NCBI RefSeq assembly: GCF_002224265.1
Contig: NZ_CP012881.1
Span: 2,728,001-2,792,000 of the forward strand
Reading direction: 5' to 3'
From: Vibrio vulnificus NBRC 15645 = ATCC 27562
GTDB taxonomy: Bacteria > Pseudomonadota > Gammaproteobacteria > Enterobacterales > Vibrionaceae
Length of the DNA: 64,000 nt
The position numbers and the translations under genes were made by a program. The notes under the pieces are model-generated. The model worked only from the letters and a program-made list of their open reading frames with translations, was not told the origin of the DNA and ran no database searches. Shown here piece after piece: positions 35,717 through 44,911 of the stretch (position 1 is its first letter; every line of letters begins with the position of its first letter).

Positions 35717-36343
35717 TTAACCTCGCTTCATAATTTGTTGCTGCATGGCTTGGATTATCTGGGCAGTCATCCCCCAGATAAAATGCTGCTGATAGGGAAT
35801 GGCAAAGACTCGATGATGAGATTGATTCACGCGAAACTGGGCACTTTTCAGTTTCTGCGTATCAAGTAGGTGATTGGCGGGAACTTCGAACACCTCATCG
35901 ACCTCATTTTTATCAATGACGATTTGATAATTTGGTTCGACAAACGCCAATATGGGTGTGACTTTGAATCGGCTGACGGTTACCAACTCCGGCATTTGGC
36001 CAAAAATGGAGATCGCATCTGGTGCAATTCCTATCTCTTCGCGGGTCTCGCGCAACGCCGTTGCTTGTAAAGAACTATCACTTTCTTCGTACTTGCCACC
36101 GGGAAAGCTGATTTGTCCCGGATGATGTTTCAGATGAGAAGCGCGTTTAGTCAAAATTACATTCAAGCCTTGCTCTCGTTCAACAAAGCCAATTAACACG
36201 GCGGCATCGCGGAGTTTACTGCCTTTCAAGTGTGCAACACGCGCGGTGGACTCTGCGTGATAACCGCGAGGCAGATTGAACTGAAAAGATTGTAATAGTT
36301 GATTTTTATTAAGCTCAAACAAGGTATTACCTCTGCCCGTCAT
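35717..36343 (-). CDS. NUDIX hydrolase, CoA pyrophosphatase type (NudL/YeaB)
   Basis: 208 residues. The NUDIX box is complete: GGKYEESDSSLQATALRETREEIGI (Gly, Glu and the REUxEE core). The preceding LTKRASHLKHHPGQISFPGGK is the extended signature of the CoA-pyrophosphatase branch (Pcd1/NudL), which cleaves CoA to phosphopantetheine and 3',5'-ADP. Divergent from the H-NOX gene. The start is not certain; a TTG eight codons in has a better Shine-Dalgarno sequence. Confidence 0.87.
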   Translation of the reverse strand: MTGRGNTLFELNKNQLLQSFQFNLPRGYHAESTARVAHLKGSKLRDAAVLIGFVEREQGLNVILTKRASHLKHHPGQISFPGGKYEESDSSLQATALRETREEIGIAPDAISIFGQMPELVTVSRFKVTPILAFVEPNYQIVIDKNEVDEVFEVPANHLLDTQKLKSAQFRVNQSHHRVFAIPYQQHFIWGMTAQIIQAMQQQIMKRG

Positions 36344-36410
36344 TTGATCAAACCTACTTTATACACCATGCTTATTTGGCATAGCGTCTAATTACAGGGT
36401 AGCGCAAAAA

Positions 36411-36968
36411 ATGAAGGGAATCATTTTCACTGAATTTTTGGAATTGGTCGAAGAAAAGTTTGGCTTGGCGGTTTTGGATGACATTTTGGATAGAGCCAAT
36501 GACCAAGGCATCTACACCGCAGTAGGGAGCTACGACCACCGAAAACTGGTCAGTTTGATTGTGCATCTTAGCCAGGTGACGGGGCTTCCCGTTGAGCAGC
36601 TGCAAGAGGTCTTCGGTGAGGCGGTGTTCGATAACTTATTGGCGTCTATTTCCAATCGTTCAAGCTTGCATCAATGCCATTCAACCTTTCAGTTTATTCG
36701 CCATGTGGAAGAGTACATCCATGTTGAGGTGAAGAAACTTTACCCCGATGCCAAGCCGCCGGAATTTATCTTCATAGAACAAGATCGAATGAAGATGGTG
36801 TTTGACTACAAAAGCGCGCGTTGTATGGGGCATGTTTGCCTTGGATTGATGAGAGGGTGTGCCAAGCATTTTGGCGAAGAGCTAGCGATACAGATGGAGA
36901 CACTCAACCCGACAGGGAGTCACGTTCGTTTCAATGTTGCTTTGGTGAAGGGTAAACAAGATGGATGA
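36411..36968 (+). CDS. hnoX: H-NOX haem nitric-oxide sensor
   Basis: 185 residues of the H-NOX fold. The proximal haem ligand is His104 (EYIHVEVKKLYPDA) and the propionate-binding YxSxR triad is Tyr133, Ser135, Arg137 (FDYKSAR). No obvious distal tyrosine is evident, as expected for the NO-selective proteins of facultative anaerobes. Cysteines near the C-terminal part (RCMGHVCLGLMRGC) recall the zinc-site cysteines of related proteins. It overlaps the next gene, a hybrid kinase, by 8 bases, so NO binding should modulate that kinase. AGGGT upstream gives the start. Confidence 0.94.
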   Translation: MKGIIFTEFLELVEEKFGLAVLDDILDRANDQGIYTAVGSYDHRKLVSLIVHLSQVTGLPVEQLQEVFGEAVFDNLLASISNRSSLHQCHSTFQFIRHVEEYIHVEVKKLYPDAKPPEFIFIEQDRMKMVFDYKSARCMGHVCLGLMRGCAKHFGEELAIQMETLNPTGSHVRFNVALVKGKQDG

Positions 36969-38679
36969 TTCTTTGCATCTCAATCGCAAACTCCAACGCG
37001 CCATCGCCTCAAGAAAAGAAGCGGAAAGGCTGTTGGAAGAAAAAAGCTTGGAGCTTTACCAATCCAATCAACAACTCAAACTGGCGTTGAAGCAGTTGGA
37101 GTTAAAATCGGAACAACAGCTTTTCAAGTTTGAGTTTGAGCAGCAAATTGATGACACCTTAATCACGTTTGGTCGAGTCTTCATTGTCGATGGTATCGAT
37201 GATTTATTATTGGCCAATCTATTGGAGCGTCTTTCTCGTGCGTCGGTGATTCGTCAAGCGTGGTTGAAGCTGGATAAGCCCATCCTAACGACGCTCAAAA
37301 GTCTTGAATATGGGCTGAAGCCGACGGGGTTTCTCTATCGAGCTGACGATAGCCGAACGCGTGCTGAGTGGTTTGGCGACGCGCTTTGCATTCCCATCAT
37401 TTTAGAAAGTGAACCTGTTGGCAGCATGGTCTTCACCATTGATCACTTCGATATCGATCTCGATTTTATTTCCAACCAGCTCTGCCTGATCGCTGATTTG
37501 GTCAGCAATGCTCTCAATCGTCAGCTCTGGATGGAGCGAGAAACGGAGCTACGTAAGCGAGCAGAAGAGTCAGAGAAAGCGACCAAAGAGTTTGTCGCGA
37601 TGATCAATCATGAGCTACGTACCCCGTTAAATGGGGTATTAGGCAGCGCTGAACTGCTGGGTAACACCTACCTCAATGATGAGCAGCAACTCTATCTAAG
37701 AAACCTACGTCAGGGGGGAGAACTGCTGCGAGTCATCATCAATGATCTGCTCGATTTCAGCAAAATGAATGCCGGCATGATGGAAATTGTGCCGAAAGTG
37801 TTTCGTTGGCGAGAGGTAGAGGAGTCCATCGTCGGGATATTTGCCGCCAAAGCGAGCGAAAAACAGATTGGCTTTCACATTGAGAAACAGTTTGGCATGC
37901 CTCGCTGCGTATGCGGAGATGTTGAGCGAATCAAACAAATTTTGGTGAACTTGATTGGCAACGCGATCAAGTTTACCCAACAAGGAGCCGTTACGTTTCG
38001 CACTCATTGGCAAGACGATGTGCTGTCAGTGGAAATAGAAGATACTGGTATTGGCATCGCCGAGCAGGCCAAAAGCACCTTATTTGACCCGTTTGTCCAG
38101 GCAGACCGCAGTAGCAAGCGCAACTATGAAGGATCGGGGTTGGGGTTGGCCATTTGTCGAAACCTTTGTCGCCTTATGGGAGGAGAGATCGGCTTTCGCA
38201 GTGAGTTAGGTAAAGGGTCTTGCTTCCATTTTGCCATCCCACTGCCAGCGAGTGATGAACCGTTACTCGAGCCACACTCTGAACAGGTTGAGCGTCATCA
38301 ACTGGATTGGGCAGCACTAAAAGTGCTGGTGGTCGATGACATACGCATGAATCAGGTCATCATCAATCAAATGTTGAAAAAGCTACAAGTCACACCGGAG
38401 GTGAGAAACAATGGTGTGGAGGCGCTTCAGGCGGTTAGCCAGCAAGACTATGATCTGATATTCATGGATTGTCGCATGCCAGAAATGGATGGCTATGAGG
38501 CGACTCACTATTTACGAGAGCAAGGCCTAGCGACGCCCATTGTGGCGCTTACTGCCGGTACGACATTGGAAGAGCGAGAGAAGTGCTTAGTGAGTGGCAT
38601 GAATGACATTCTCACCAAGCCTTACACCGCTGATGATGTTGAACGAATGATGTTAAAGTGGCTGACAGTGAAAACTTAA
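36961..38679 (+). CDS. hqsK: H-NOX-associated hybrid histidine kinase
   Basis: 572 residues, no membrane span: a coiled coil (about 8-60), a GAF-like domain (about 70-190), a second helix, HisKA with His217 (VAMINHELRTPLNG), an ATPase domain with N-box NLIGNAIKFTQ, EDTGIGI and GSGLGLAI, then a receiver with Asp503 (LIFMDCRMPEMDG). This layout matches V. harveyi HqsK, which with H-NOX feeds nitric-oxide information into the LuxU phosphorelay of quorum sensing. HahK of Pseudoalteromonas is a comparable hybrid kinase. The name is given by homology and linkage to H-NOX; the partner phosphotransferase is not in this window. Confidence 0.85.
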   Translation: MDDSLHLNRKLQRAIASRKEAERLLEEKSLELYQSNQQLKLALKQLELKSEQQLFKFEFEQQIDDTLITFGRVFIVDGIDDLLLANLLERLSRASVIRQAWLKLDKPILTTLKSLEYGLKPTGFLYRADDSRTRAEWFGDALCIPIILESEPVGSMVFTIDHFDIDLDFISNQLCLIADLVSNALNRQLWMERETELRKRAEESEKATKEFVAMINHELRTPLNGVLGSAELLGNTYLNDEQQLYLRNLRQGGELLRVIINDLLDFSKMNAGMMEIVPKVFRWREVEESIVGIFAAKASEKQIGFHIEKQFGMPRCVCGDVERIKQILVNLIGNAIKFTQQGAVTFRTHWQDDVLSVEIEDTGIGIAEQAKSTLFDPFVQADRSSKRNYEGSGLGLAICRNLCRLMGGEIGFRSELGKGSCFHFAIPLPASDEPLLEPHSEQVERHQLDWAALKVLVVDDIRMNQVIINQMLKKLQVTPEVRNNGVEALQAVSQQDYDLIFMDCRMPEMDGYEATHYLREQGLATPIVALTAGTTLEEREKCLVSGMNDILTKPYTADDVERMMLKWLTVKT

Positions 38680-38766
38680 CCGGTAACAAGAAAAAAGCAA
38701 TGCGTGAAGTCGGCGTCAAAGGGGACCCAAAGTGCGTGTTCACTGCGCACTAACAATCGCTTATTC

Positions 38767-38799
38767 AAAAGAGAGGAGATCATTGTTCTCCTCTCTTTT
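38767..38799. terminator. Bidirectional terminator between hqsK and pabB
   Basis: AAAAGAGAGGAGA (38767-38779) pairs perfectly with TCTCCTCTCTTTT (38787-38799). It serves both convergent genes. Confidence 0.88.
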
Positions 38800-38813
38800 A
38801 TCTTTCATTTTAC

Positions 38814-40214
38814 TTACTGCAGGATTGGCAGAATCTTAGACAGTTTATCTAACGTCTCTTGATATTCCGCATCGCATTGACTGTCTGCTACCACGCCGCC
38901 ACCAGCCCAAGCGAACAACTTACCTTGTTCCGCTACTAAGGTACGAATTGTAATACTGGTATCCATGCGACCATGGCGACTGATGTAACCGATACTGCCG
39001 CAATAGGCGGAACGTCGATGAGGCTCAAGCTCTTCAATGATTTCCATTGCGCGCACTTTCGGCGCACCGGTAATCGAGCCTCCCGGGAAACACGCTCGCA
39101 GTAAGTCAGCGGCAGTATACTGCGCTGCCAACTCAGCGCGAATCGTGCTGACTAAATGATGCACGGCGGGAAAGCTTTCGATGTCAAACAGTTTAGGAAC
39201 ATGCACACTGCCAGGTTTGGCGACACGGCCAATATCGTTGCGCAGTAGATCGACGATCATCAGATTTTCCGCTTGATCTTTGTCGGCATTGGCAAGTTCC
39301 AGTGCCGCCTGTTTGTCCTGTCGTTCATCATTATGACGAGGGCGAGTTCCTTTGATCGGCTTGGTTTCAATGACGCGTTTTTTGAGTTCGAGGAAACGCT
39401 CGGGCGACACACTCAAAATCGCCGCATCCTCCAAACGAATAAAGGCAGAAAATGGCGCTTGGTTGCTCTGCTCTAGCCGTTGGTAAGCTTGCCATTCGCA
39501 GCCTTGGTAGGTGGCATGAAAGCGCTGCGCTAAGTTAATTTGGTAGCAGTCACCACTGAGCAAGTACTCCTGTACGCGATCAAACTTACTTTGGTAATCG
39601 TGACGGCTCATGTTGGATTGCCAATCGCTGGTAAGGGTAAACGTTGCTTTCGTTGTTTGTGTTTGCATGCTCAGCCATTGATAAGCTTGCTCTACGTCTT
39701 GGCCAACCAGTTGTGCTTTCTGCGTCTGGTGATCGACAATCAACGCCCATGTGTAGATGCCCACTGCCATGTCGGGCGCAGCAATATCTTGCGTTGCGAT
39801 CTCTGGCAGTTTTTCAACGCGACGACCTAAATCGTAGCTAAAGTAGCCCAGAGCACCACCAATAAAAGGAATCTCTTCATCACTGGATAGAGCAGGGGTA
39901 AAGCGCTGTTGATAATGCGCAAGAAGCGTGAAAGGATCATCTTTACTTTCAATGACTTCGTCATTAGTTTTGATCTCAGTCACCGCACCACGTGTTTCTA
40001 ACGTCGCAACGGGCTTTGCGACGAGAATGTCAAAACGGCTGTCAACATGTGTTGGTGATGCCGAACGCAACAGCATTGCCCAAGGTTGATGTTGGATGGC
40101 GTCAAACCACTGTTGGGCAAGGTCCGTTTGATAAGGCAGTGTTTTTGAAGAAATGGCCGTATTTGTGCTGTTATTCATTTGTTTAATTTGTGACAAAGAG
40201 TTCGATTGCTGCAT
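38814..40214 (-). CDS. pabB: Aminodeoxychorismate synthase component I
   Basis: 466 residues. With PabA it converts chorismate to aminodeoxychorismate in folate synthesis. The chorismate-enzyme core includes IKGTRPRH, ENLMIVDLLRNDIGR, FPAVHHLVSTI, CFPGGSITGAPKVRAMEIIEELEP and YCGSIGYISRHGRMD. The signature PIKGTRPR distinguishes it from TrpE. The start could also be ATG 40175; neither has a strong Shine-Dalgarno sequence. Monocistronic, with fumA divergent. Confidence 0.92.
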   Translation of the reverse strand: MQQSNSLSQIKQMNNSTNTAISSKTLPYQTDLAQQWFDAIQHQPWAMLLRSASPTHVDSRFDILVAKPVATLETRGAVTEIKTNDEVIESKDDPFTLLAHYQQRFTPALSSDEEIPFIGGALGYFSYDLGRRVEKLPEIATQDIAAPDMAVGIYTWALIVDHQTQKAQLVGQDVEQAYQWLSMQTQTTKATFTLTSDWQSNMSRHDYQSKFDRVQEYLLSGDCYQINLAQRFHATYQGCEWQAYQRLEQSNQAPFSAFIRLEDAAILSVSPERFLELKKRVIETKPIKGTRPRHNDERQDKQAALELANADKDQAENLMIVDLLRNDIGRVAKPGSVHVPKLFDIESFPAVHHLVSTIRAELAAQYTAADLLRACFPGGSITGAPKVRAMEIIEELEPHRRSAYCGSIGYISRHGRMDTSITIRTLVAEQGKLFAWAGGGVVADSQCDAEYQETLDKLSKILPILQ

Positions 40215-40374
40215 AGCGCGTGATGGAAAGCAAGAGTATCATAAAACGAAACAATTTCGCTTACTTAGTTCAGTCGGGAACTCATAAAAAGTCGGATGGA
40301 TTCTTTCGATCACTAGCTCAACAATCGATACAACTAAGTAAGTTTATGGAAGCATAACTATAACGAGGCATGCA

Positions 40375-41898
40375 ATGACTGTAATTCGCACGCAAGATGT
40401 CATCAGCAGCGTAGCTGATGCACTTCAGTACATCTCTTACTACCACCCACTCGATTTTGTTCAAGCCCTAGAAAAAGCCTACCATCGTGAGCAGAGCCAA
40501 GCGGCCAAAGATGCCATTGCGCAGATTTTGATTAACTCGCGTATGTCGGCAGAAGGGCATCGCCCAATTTGCCAAGATACCGGTATCGTGACGTGTTTTG
40601 TCAATATTGGTATGGGCGTTCAGTGGGACTCAACGGATCTGACCGTACAACAGATGATTGACGAAGGCGTGCGTCAGGCTTACACCAATCCTGATAACCC
40701 ATTGCGTGCGTCGGTACTGATGGACCCTGCAGGTAAACGTATTAACACCAAAGACAATACACCTGCGGTTGTTCACATCAATATGGTGCCGGGCAATACC
40801 GTCGAAATTCAGATCGCGGCAAAAGGCGGCGGCTCTGAAAACAAAACCAAGATGGTGATGCTTAACCCTTCAGACGATATTGCTGAGTGGGTAGAAAAAA
40901 CATTACCTTTGATGGGGGCTGGCTGGTGTCCTCCGGGCATGCTTGGTATTGGCATTGGCGGTACAGCAGAAAAAGCGGCGGTGTTGGCGAAAGAGTCGTT
41001 GATGGAGCACATCGACATTCATGAACTGATTGAGCGTGGCCCGCAAAATGCAGAAGAAGAGTTGCGTTTGGACATCTTCAATCGTGTCAACCGCTTAGGT
41101 ATTGGTGCTCAAGGGCTCGGTGGGGTGACAACGGTGGTGGATGTGAAAATCAAAACTGCCCCTACGCACGCAGCGTCCAAGCCAGTGTGTATGATCCCGA
41201 ACTGCGCGGCGACTCGTCACGTTCACTTTACTCTCGACGGTACTGGCCCTGCGGAGCTGACGCCACCGAAACTAGAAGATTGGCCAAACATCACTTGGGA
41301 TGCTGGTGCGAGTGCGCGCCGTGTTAACCTCGATACCGTCACCAAAGAAGACGTTCAGCAATGGAAAACCGGTGAGACACTCTTGCTCTCAGGTAAGATT
41401 TTGACCGGTCGCGATGCAGCGCATAAACGCATTCAAACCATGCTGCAAAATGGCGAAGGTCTACCTGAAGGCGTTGACCTTAAAGGGAAGTTTATCTACT
41501 ACGTTGGCCCTGTTGATGCAGTGGGTGACGAAGTGGTTGGCCCAGCAGGCCCAACCACCTCAACACGTATGGATAAGTTCACTGATATGATGCTGGATGA
41601 AACGGGCATTATGGGCATGATCGGCAAAGCGGAGCGTGGCCCAGCCACCGTTGAGTCAATCAAGAATCATAAAGCGGTGTATCTGATGGCGGTCGGTGGT
41701 GCGGCGTACTTGGTTGCGAAAGCCATCAAGAAAGCACGTGTTGTTGCTTTTGAAGATCTCGGTATGGAAGCGATTTACGAATTTGAAGTCGAAGATATGC
41801 CAGTGACGGTCGCGGTGGATTCGACTGGTGCCAACGCGCACCAAATTGGTCCTGATACTTGGAAAGTTAAAATCCAAGAAATGGAATCACAAAAATAA
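40375..41898 (+). CDS. fumA: Class I fumarate hydratase
   Basis: 507 residues with both halves of the class I iron-sulfur fumarase in one chain: N-terminal part with RPICQDTGIVTCFVNIGMG and GSENKTKMVMLNP, and C-terminal beta part with TGRDAAHKRI, YYVGPVDAVGDEVVGPAGPTTSTRMDKF and the EDMPVTVAVDSTGAN segment. It interconverts fumarate and malate. Three cysteines around CQD, GWCPPG and MIPNCAATRH fit the cluster-binding set. CGAGG precedes the ATG; a GAAA-capped terminator follows. Confidence 0.95.
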   Translation: MTVIRTQDVISSVADALQYISYYHPLDFVQALEKAYHREQSQAAKDAIAQILINSRMSAEGHRPICQDTGIVTCFVNIGMGVQWDSTDLTVQQMIDEGVRQAYTNPDNPLRASVLMDPAGKRINTKDNTPAVVHINMVPGNTVEIQIAAKGGGSENKTKMVMLNPSDDIAEWVEKTLPLMGAGWCPPGMLGIGIGGTAEKAAVLAKESLMEHIDIHELIERGPQNAEEELRLDIFNRVNRLGIGAQGLGGVTTVVDVKIKTAPTHAASKPVCMIPNCAATRHVHFTLDGTGPAELTPPKLEDWPNITWDAGASARRVNLDTVTKEDVQQWKTGETLLLSGKILTGRDAAHKRIQTMLQNGEGLPEGVDLKGKFIYYVGPVDAVGDEVVGPAGPTTSTRMDKFTDMMLDETGIMGMIGKAERGPATVESIKNHKAVYLMAVGGAAYLVAKAIKKARVVAFEDLGMEAIYEFEVEDMPVTVAVDSTGANAHQIGPDTWKVKIQEMESQK

Positions 41899-41940
41899 GA
41901 ATGTGACAAAGTGCTGATTTAGTTAGCAAACATTTGACAT

Positions 41941-41970
41941 AAGTGCAGCGAAAGCTGCACTTTGTTTTTG
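41941..41970 (+). terminator. Terminator after fumA with GAAA tetraloop
   Basis: AAGTGCAGC (41941-41949) and GCTGCACTT (41954-41962) pair around GAAA, followed by TGTTTTTG. Confidence 0.85.
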
Positions 41971-42044
41971 TATAATACCAACCAGTTCCATATCATCTGG
42001 TCGTTTGCTCAACACTCACTACTTAAAGCAAAAAGGAGTGCTCA

Positions 42045-42230
42045 ATGCCTCGCTTTATTCAAATATTACAAATTATTCTCGCTGTGGTTGTCGGTAGTTT
42101 TGTCGGTTATGACTTGATTCTGCACGGCATCAGCATTTTTGATGAGAAATACGTCACCATCACTTGCGTATTGTGGCTCATTCTGGAAATCGCTCTGTTT
42201 GTTATCTACAAACTGATTGAGGACGATTAA
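42045..42230 (+). CDS. Small two-span membrane protein
   Basis: 61 residues: span 1 (about 6-25, IQILQIILAVVVGSFVGYDLIL) and span 2 (37-56, YVTITCVLWLILEIALFVIY), joined by a short polar turn (HGISIFDEK) and ending IEDD. AAAGGAG upstream, well spaced, gives confidence that it is translated. It has its own terminator. No family recognised; single small membrane proteins like this often associate with a partner complex, which cannot be named here. Confidence 0.75.
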   Translation: MPRFIQILQIILAVVVGSFVGYDLILHGISIFDEKYVTITCVLWLILEIALFVIYKLIEDD

Positions 42231-42257
42231 TCTCGGCATCCCTCGCGTTCTTATACT

Positions 42258-42287
42258 AAGCCTCTGATTTATATCAGGGGCTTTTTG
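42258..42287 (+). terminator. Terminator after the small membrane protein
   Basis: AAGCCTCTGAT (42258-42268) pairs with ATCAGGGGCTT (42273-42283, one G-T pair), followed by TTTG. Confidence 0.85.
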
Positions 42288-42426
42288 TTCATCTGCGATT
42301 AATATTAGTCGAGTTATGGTTCGCCCCACGCTAGAGAAGAAAATGAGATACGCCAATAAATCCCTTTGATTGTTGGTACACTTTGGCGCACAGTGAATGG
42401 TGTTGTTTGATAGTAAGAGAAGGGCT

Positions 42427-43803
42427 ATGAAGAAGATTACCCGAGAAGTGAATGATTTTATCCACCGCAGTATGGATTCCCACGTTCGTGTGGCGGTAAC
42501 GGGGCTCTCCCGAGCCGGGAAGACCGCGTTCATCACTTCACTTGTCAATCAACTCCTCCATACCTCAACGCACGACAATATGCCCTTGCTAAGCAGCGCG
42601 CGAGATAAACGTCTCGTTGGAGCCAAGCGAGAGCCACAAAGTAACATGATGGTGCCTAGATTCGCTTACGATGAAGCGATGGAGCAGCTTTGCAGTGTAC
42701 CGCCAATGTGGCCTGAACCGACGCGAGATGTCAGTGAAATCCGCCTTGCCATTAAGTATCGACCGAAGAAAAGAACCAAAAAATTACTGGGTCAAACCGC
42801 GATTTTGCATCTGGATATCATCGACTATCCAGGGGAGTGGCTGTTGGACTTACCATTGTTGGAGCTCGATTTTGCCACTTGGAGCCAGACGCAGTTTGAT
42901 GCACTAAAAGGCGAACGTTTGAATTTGGCGAGTGAATGGCTCAGTCAACTCGACAGTTTAGATCTCAATGCGGAACTGAATGAAAAACAGCTGCAAAGCA
43001 TCTCTCAGGCGTACACTGACTATTTGCACCGTTGTAAAGAACATGGTTTACATTGGGTGCAGCCGGGGCGGTTTGTTCTACCGGGTGAGCTTGCTGGTGC
43101 GCCAGTGCTGCAATTTTTCCCTTGCCGCTTTGATGATGCGGACAAAACCGCCAAACACAGCAATTTGGCGATGTTGAAAAAGCGCTATCAGGAATATCAA
43201 CAAAAAGTGGTGAAAGCGTTTTACAAGCATCACTTTTCAACCTTCGATCGCCAAATTGTGTTGGTCGATTGTTTGCAGCCGCTCAATGCTGGCCGTGAGT
43301 CATTTTATGATATGCGTGATGCCTTAGAGCAAATCATGCACAGCTTTCGTTATGGCCGCTCAGGACTGCTTAAGCGTCTGTTTGCACCCAAAATAGACAA
43401 AGTACTGTTTGCCGCTACCAAAGCGGATCACGTGACGCCTGAGCAGCATCCTAATTTGGTTGCCTTGCTGCAACAGATGATCCACCCCGCATGGCAAACC
43501 GCCGCATACGAAAATATCGAAATGGGTTGTTTATCGATGGCGTCGGTACAAGCGACTCAGGCCGGTTTTATTGCCAATGGTGATAAGAGCACACCGGCCA
43601 TTCAGGGGATGACGTTAGAAGGGCAAGCGTTAACCCTCTTTCCTGGCGAAGTGCCACGCAAAGTACCCGATGAGCACTATTGGCAAGCGCGAGGGTTTGA
43701 ATTTACCTCTTTTAGGCCAGTGCAAGGCAAACGTGAAGAGCCTTTACCGCACATTCGAGTTGATAAAGCCCTAGAGTTTTTATTGGGAGATAAGTTGCTA
43801 TGA
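42427..43803 (+). CDS. ycjX: YcjX family P-loop GTPase-like protein
   Basis: 458 residues from ATG 42427 (GAGAAGG upstream). Walker [11 protein letters not shown] lies at about 27-36 and a switch-like [24 protein letters not shown] follows. YcjX/DUF463 proteins are stress-associated GTPases linked with the phage-shock regulon in enterobacteria. The ATGA overlap with ycjF couples translation. Confidence 0.92.
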   Translation: MKKITREVNDFIHRSMDSHVRVAVTGLSRAGKTAFITSLVNQLLHTSTHDNMPLLSSARDKRLVGAKREPQSNMMVPRFAYDEAMEQLCSVPPMWPEPTRDVSEIRLAIKYRPKKRTKKLLGQTAILHLDIIDYPGEWLLDLPLLELDFATWSQTQFDALKGERLNLASEWLSQLDSLDLNAELNEKQLQSISQAYTDYLHRCKEHGLHWVQPGRFVLPGELAGAPVLQFFPCRFDDADKTAKHSNLAMLKKRYQEYQQKVVKAFYKHHFSTFDRQIVLVDCLQPLNAGRESFYDMRDALEQIMHSFRYGRSGLLKRLFAPKIDKVLFAATKADHVTPEQHPNLVALLQQMIHPAWQTAAYENIEMGCLSMASVQATQAGFIANGDKSTPAIQGMTLEGQALTLFPGEVPRKVPDEHYWQARGFEFTSFRPVQGKREEPLPHIRVDKALEFLLGDKLL

Positions 43804-44825
43804 GCGATCTAAAACCAAAACAAGTGTTTGAAGAGACGATTTTCTCTCAGCAAGACAAACCAGAGCTCACTGCGCAGCAGCAATTTGATCAGCAGCAGAC
43901 GTTCATTCCAACCACGATTGAAGAGAGTGAACCTGTACTTGAAGATGCTTTGGAGCAGGTGATACGCCCATCAGGCCGTCGCAAGTGGTTAGCGGGGGGG
44001 CTGTTTACCGCTTTTGCCGGATTGGTTGGCTGGCAAGCCGTCGATAGCGTTCTGAGTGCATTGCAAAATGGCGATTGGCTAACGCTCGGTTGGTCTGGTT
44101 TGATTTCCGTGCTTACTGGCTTGGGGCTTGGGGCCATTGGCAAAGAGCTGTGGAAGCTGCGTCAATTGAGACACCTATTTTCCGTGCAGGAGCAAGGGGA
44201 AAAATTGTTGCAAAGTGACAGTGTTGGGCAAGGTAAAGACTTTTGCCAGAAAGTGGCGAAACAAAGTGGTGTTGCAGAAGAGAATCCGGCTTATGACCGC
44301 TGGAAAAACAGCGTTAATACGGCACACAGTGACGCAGAAATCCTGCAGATGTACGATGCGATGGTCGTGACTCAACAAGACAAACAAGCAACCCAAGTGA
44401 TCTCGCGCTTTGCGACAGAGTCTGCGGCTTTGGTCGCCATTAGCCCACTCGCCATCGCAGACATGCTGCTGGTGGCTTGGCGTAACTTCAAGATGATTGA
44501 TACGCTCTCAACCATCTATGGTATTGAGCTTGGCTACGCATCGCGCATTCGTTTGCTGCGTTTGGTGTTGGCAAACATGGCGGTGGCGGGCGCTAGTGAG
44601 TTGGTGATTGATGCGGGTATGGATTTGATGTCGATGGATCTCGCTGGCAAGCTGTCTGCCAGAGCAGGGCAAGGCGTTGGTGTGGGGATTTTGACAGCGA
44701 GACTGGGTTTGAAAGCGATGGCATTGCTAAGGCCGATTCCTTGGCAAACCGAAACACAGGTTAAGTTATCAGCAATTCGCAAAGAAATTGTGTCGAAAGT
44801 CGCTTCTATCACGCTAAAACCATAG
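43800..44825 (+). CDS. ycjF: YcjF family inner-membrane protein (DUF697)
   Basis: 341 residues; two spans at about 62-83 and 92-113 ([38 protein letters not shown]), then a cytoplasmic helical region and a C-terminal DUF697 module with [27 protein letters not shown]. Paired with YcjX in all relatives; the 4-base overlap implies a 1:1 complex at the membrane. Function not established. Confidence 0.92.
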   Translation: MSDLKPKQVFEETIFSQQDKPELTAQQQFDQQQTFIPTTIEESEPVLEDALEQVIRPSGRRKWLAGGLFTAFAGLVGWQAVDSVLSALQNGDWLTLGWSGLISVLTGLGLGAIGKELWKLRQLRHLFSVQEQGEKLLQSDSVGQGKDFCQKVAKQSGVAEENPAYDRWKNSVNTAHSDAEILQMYDAMVVTQQDKQATQVISRFATESAALVAISPLAIADMLLVAWRNFKMIDTLSTIYGIELGYASRIRLLRLVLANMAVAGASELVIDAGMDLMSMDLAGKLSARAGQGVGVGILTARLGLKAMALLRPIPWQTETQVKLSAIRKEIVSKVASITLKP

Positions 44826-44874
44826 AGTTTCAGCGGGCGCATCTTGACGCTAACGCGGGCATAGTAGAAACTAC

Positions 44875-44892
44875 TGTCAACTTTTCGTGACA
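44875..44892. promoter_or_regulatory. TyrR box upstream of tyrR
   Basis: TGTCAA-CTTTTC-GTGACA is an 18-base palindrome with the diagnostic G-N14-C geometry of the TyrR consensus (TGTAAA-N6-TTTACA). It sits 20 bases before the start codon, which suggests autoregulation as in E. coli. Confidence 0.7.
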
Positions 44893-44911
44893 GTGTGAAT
44901 TAGGATTTTCC

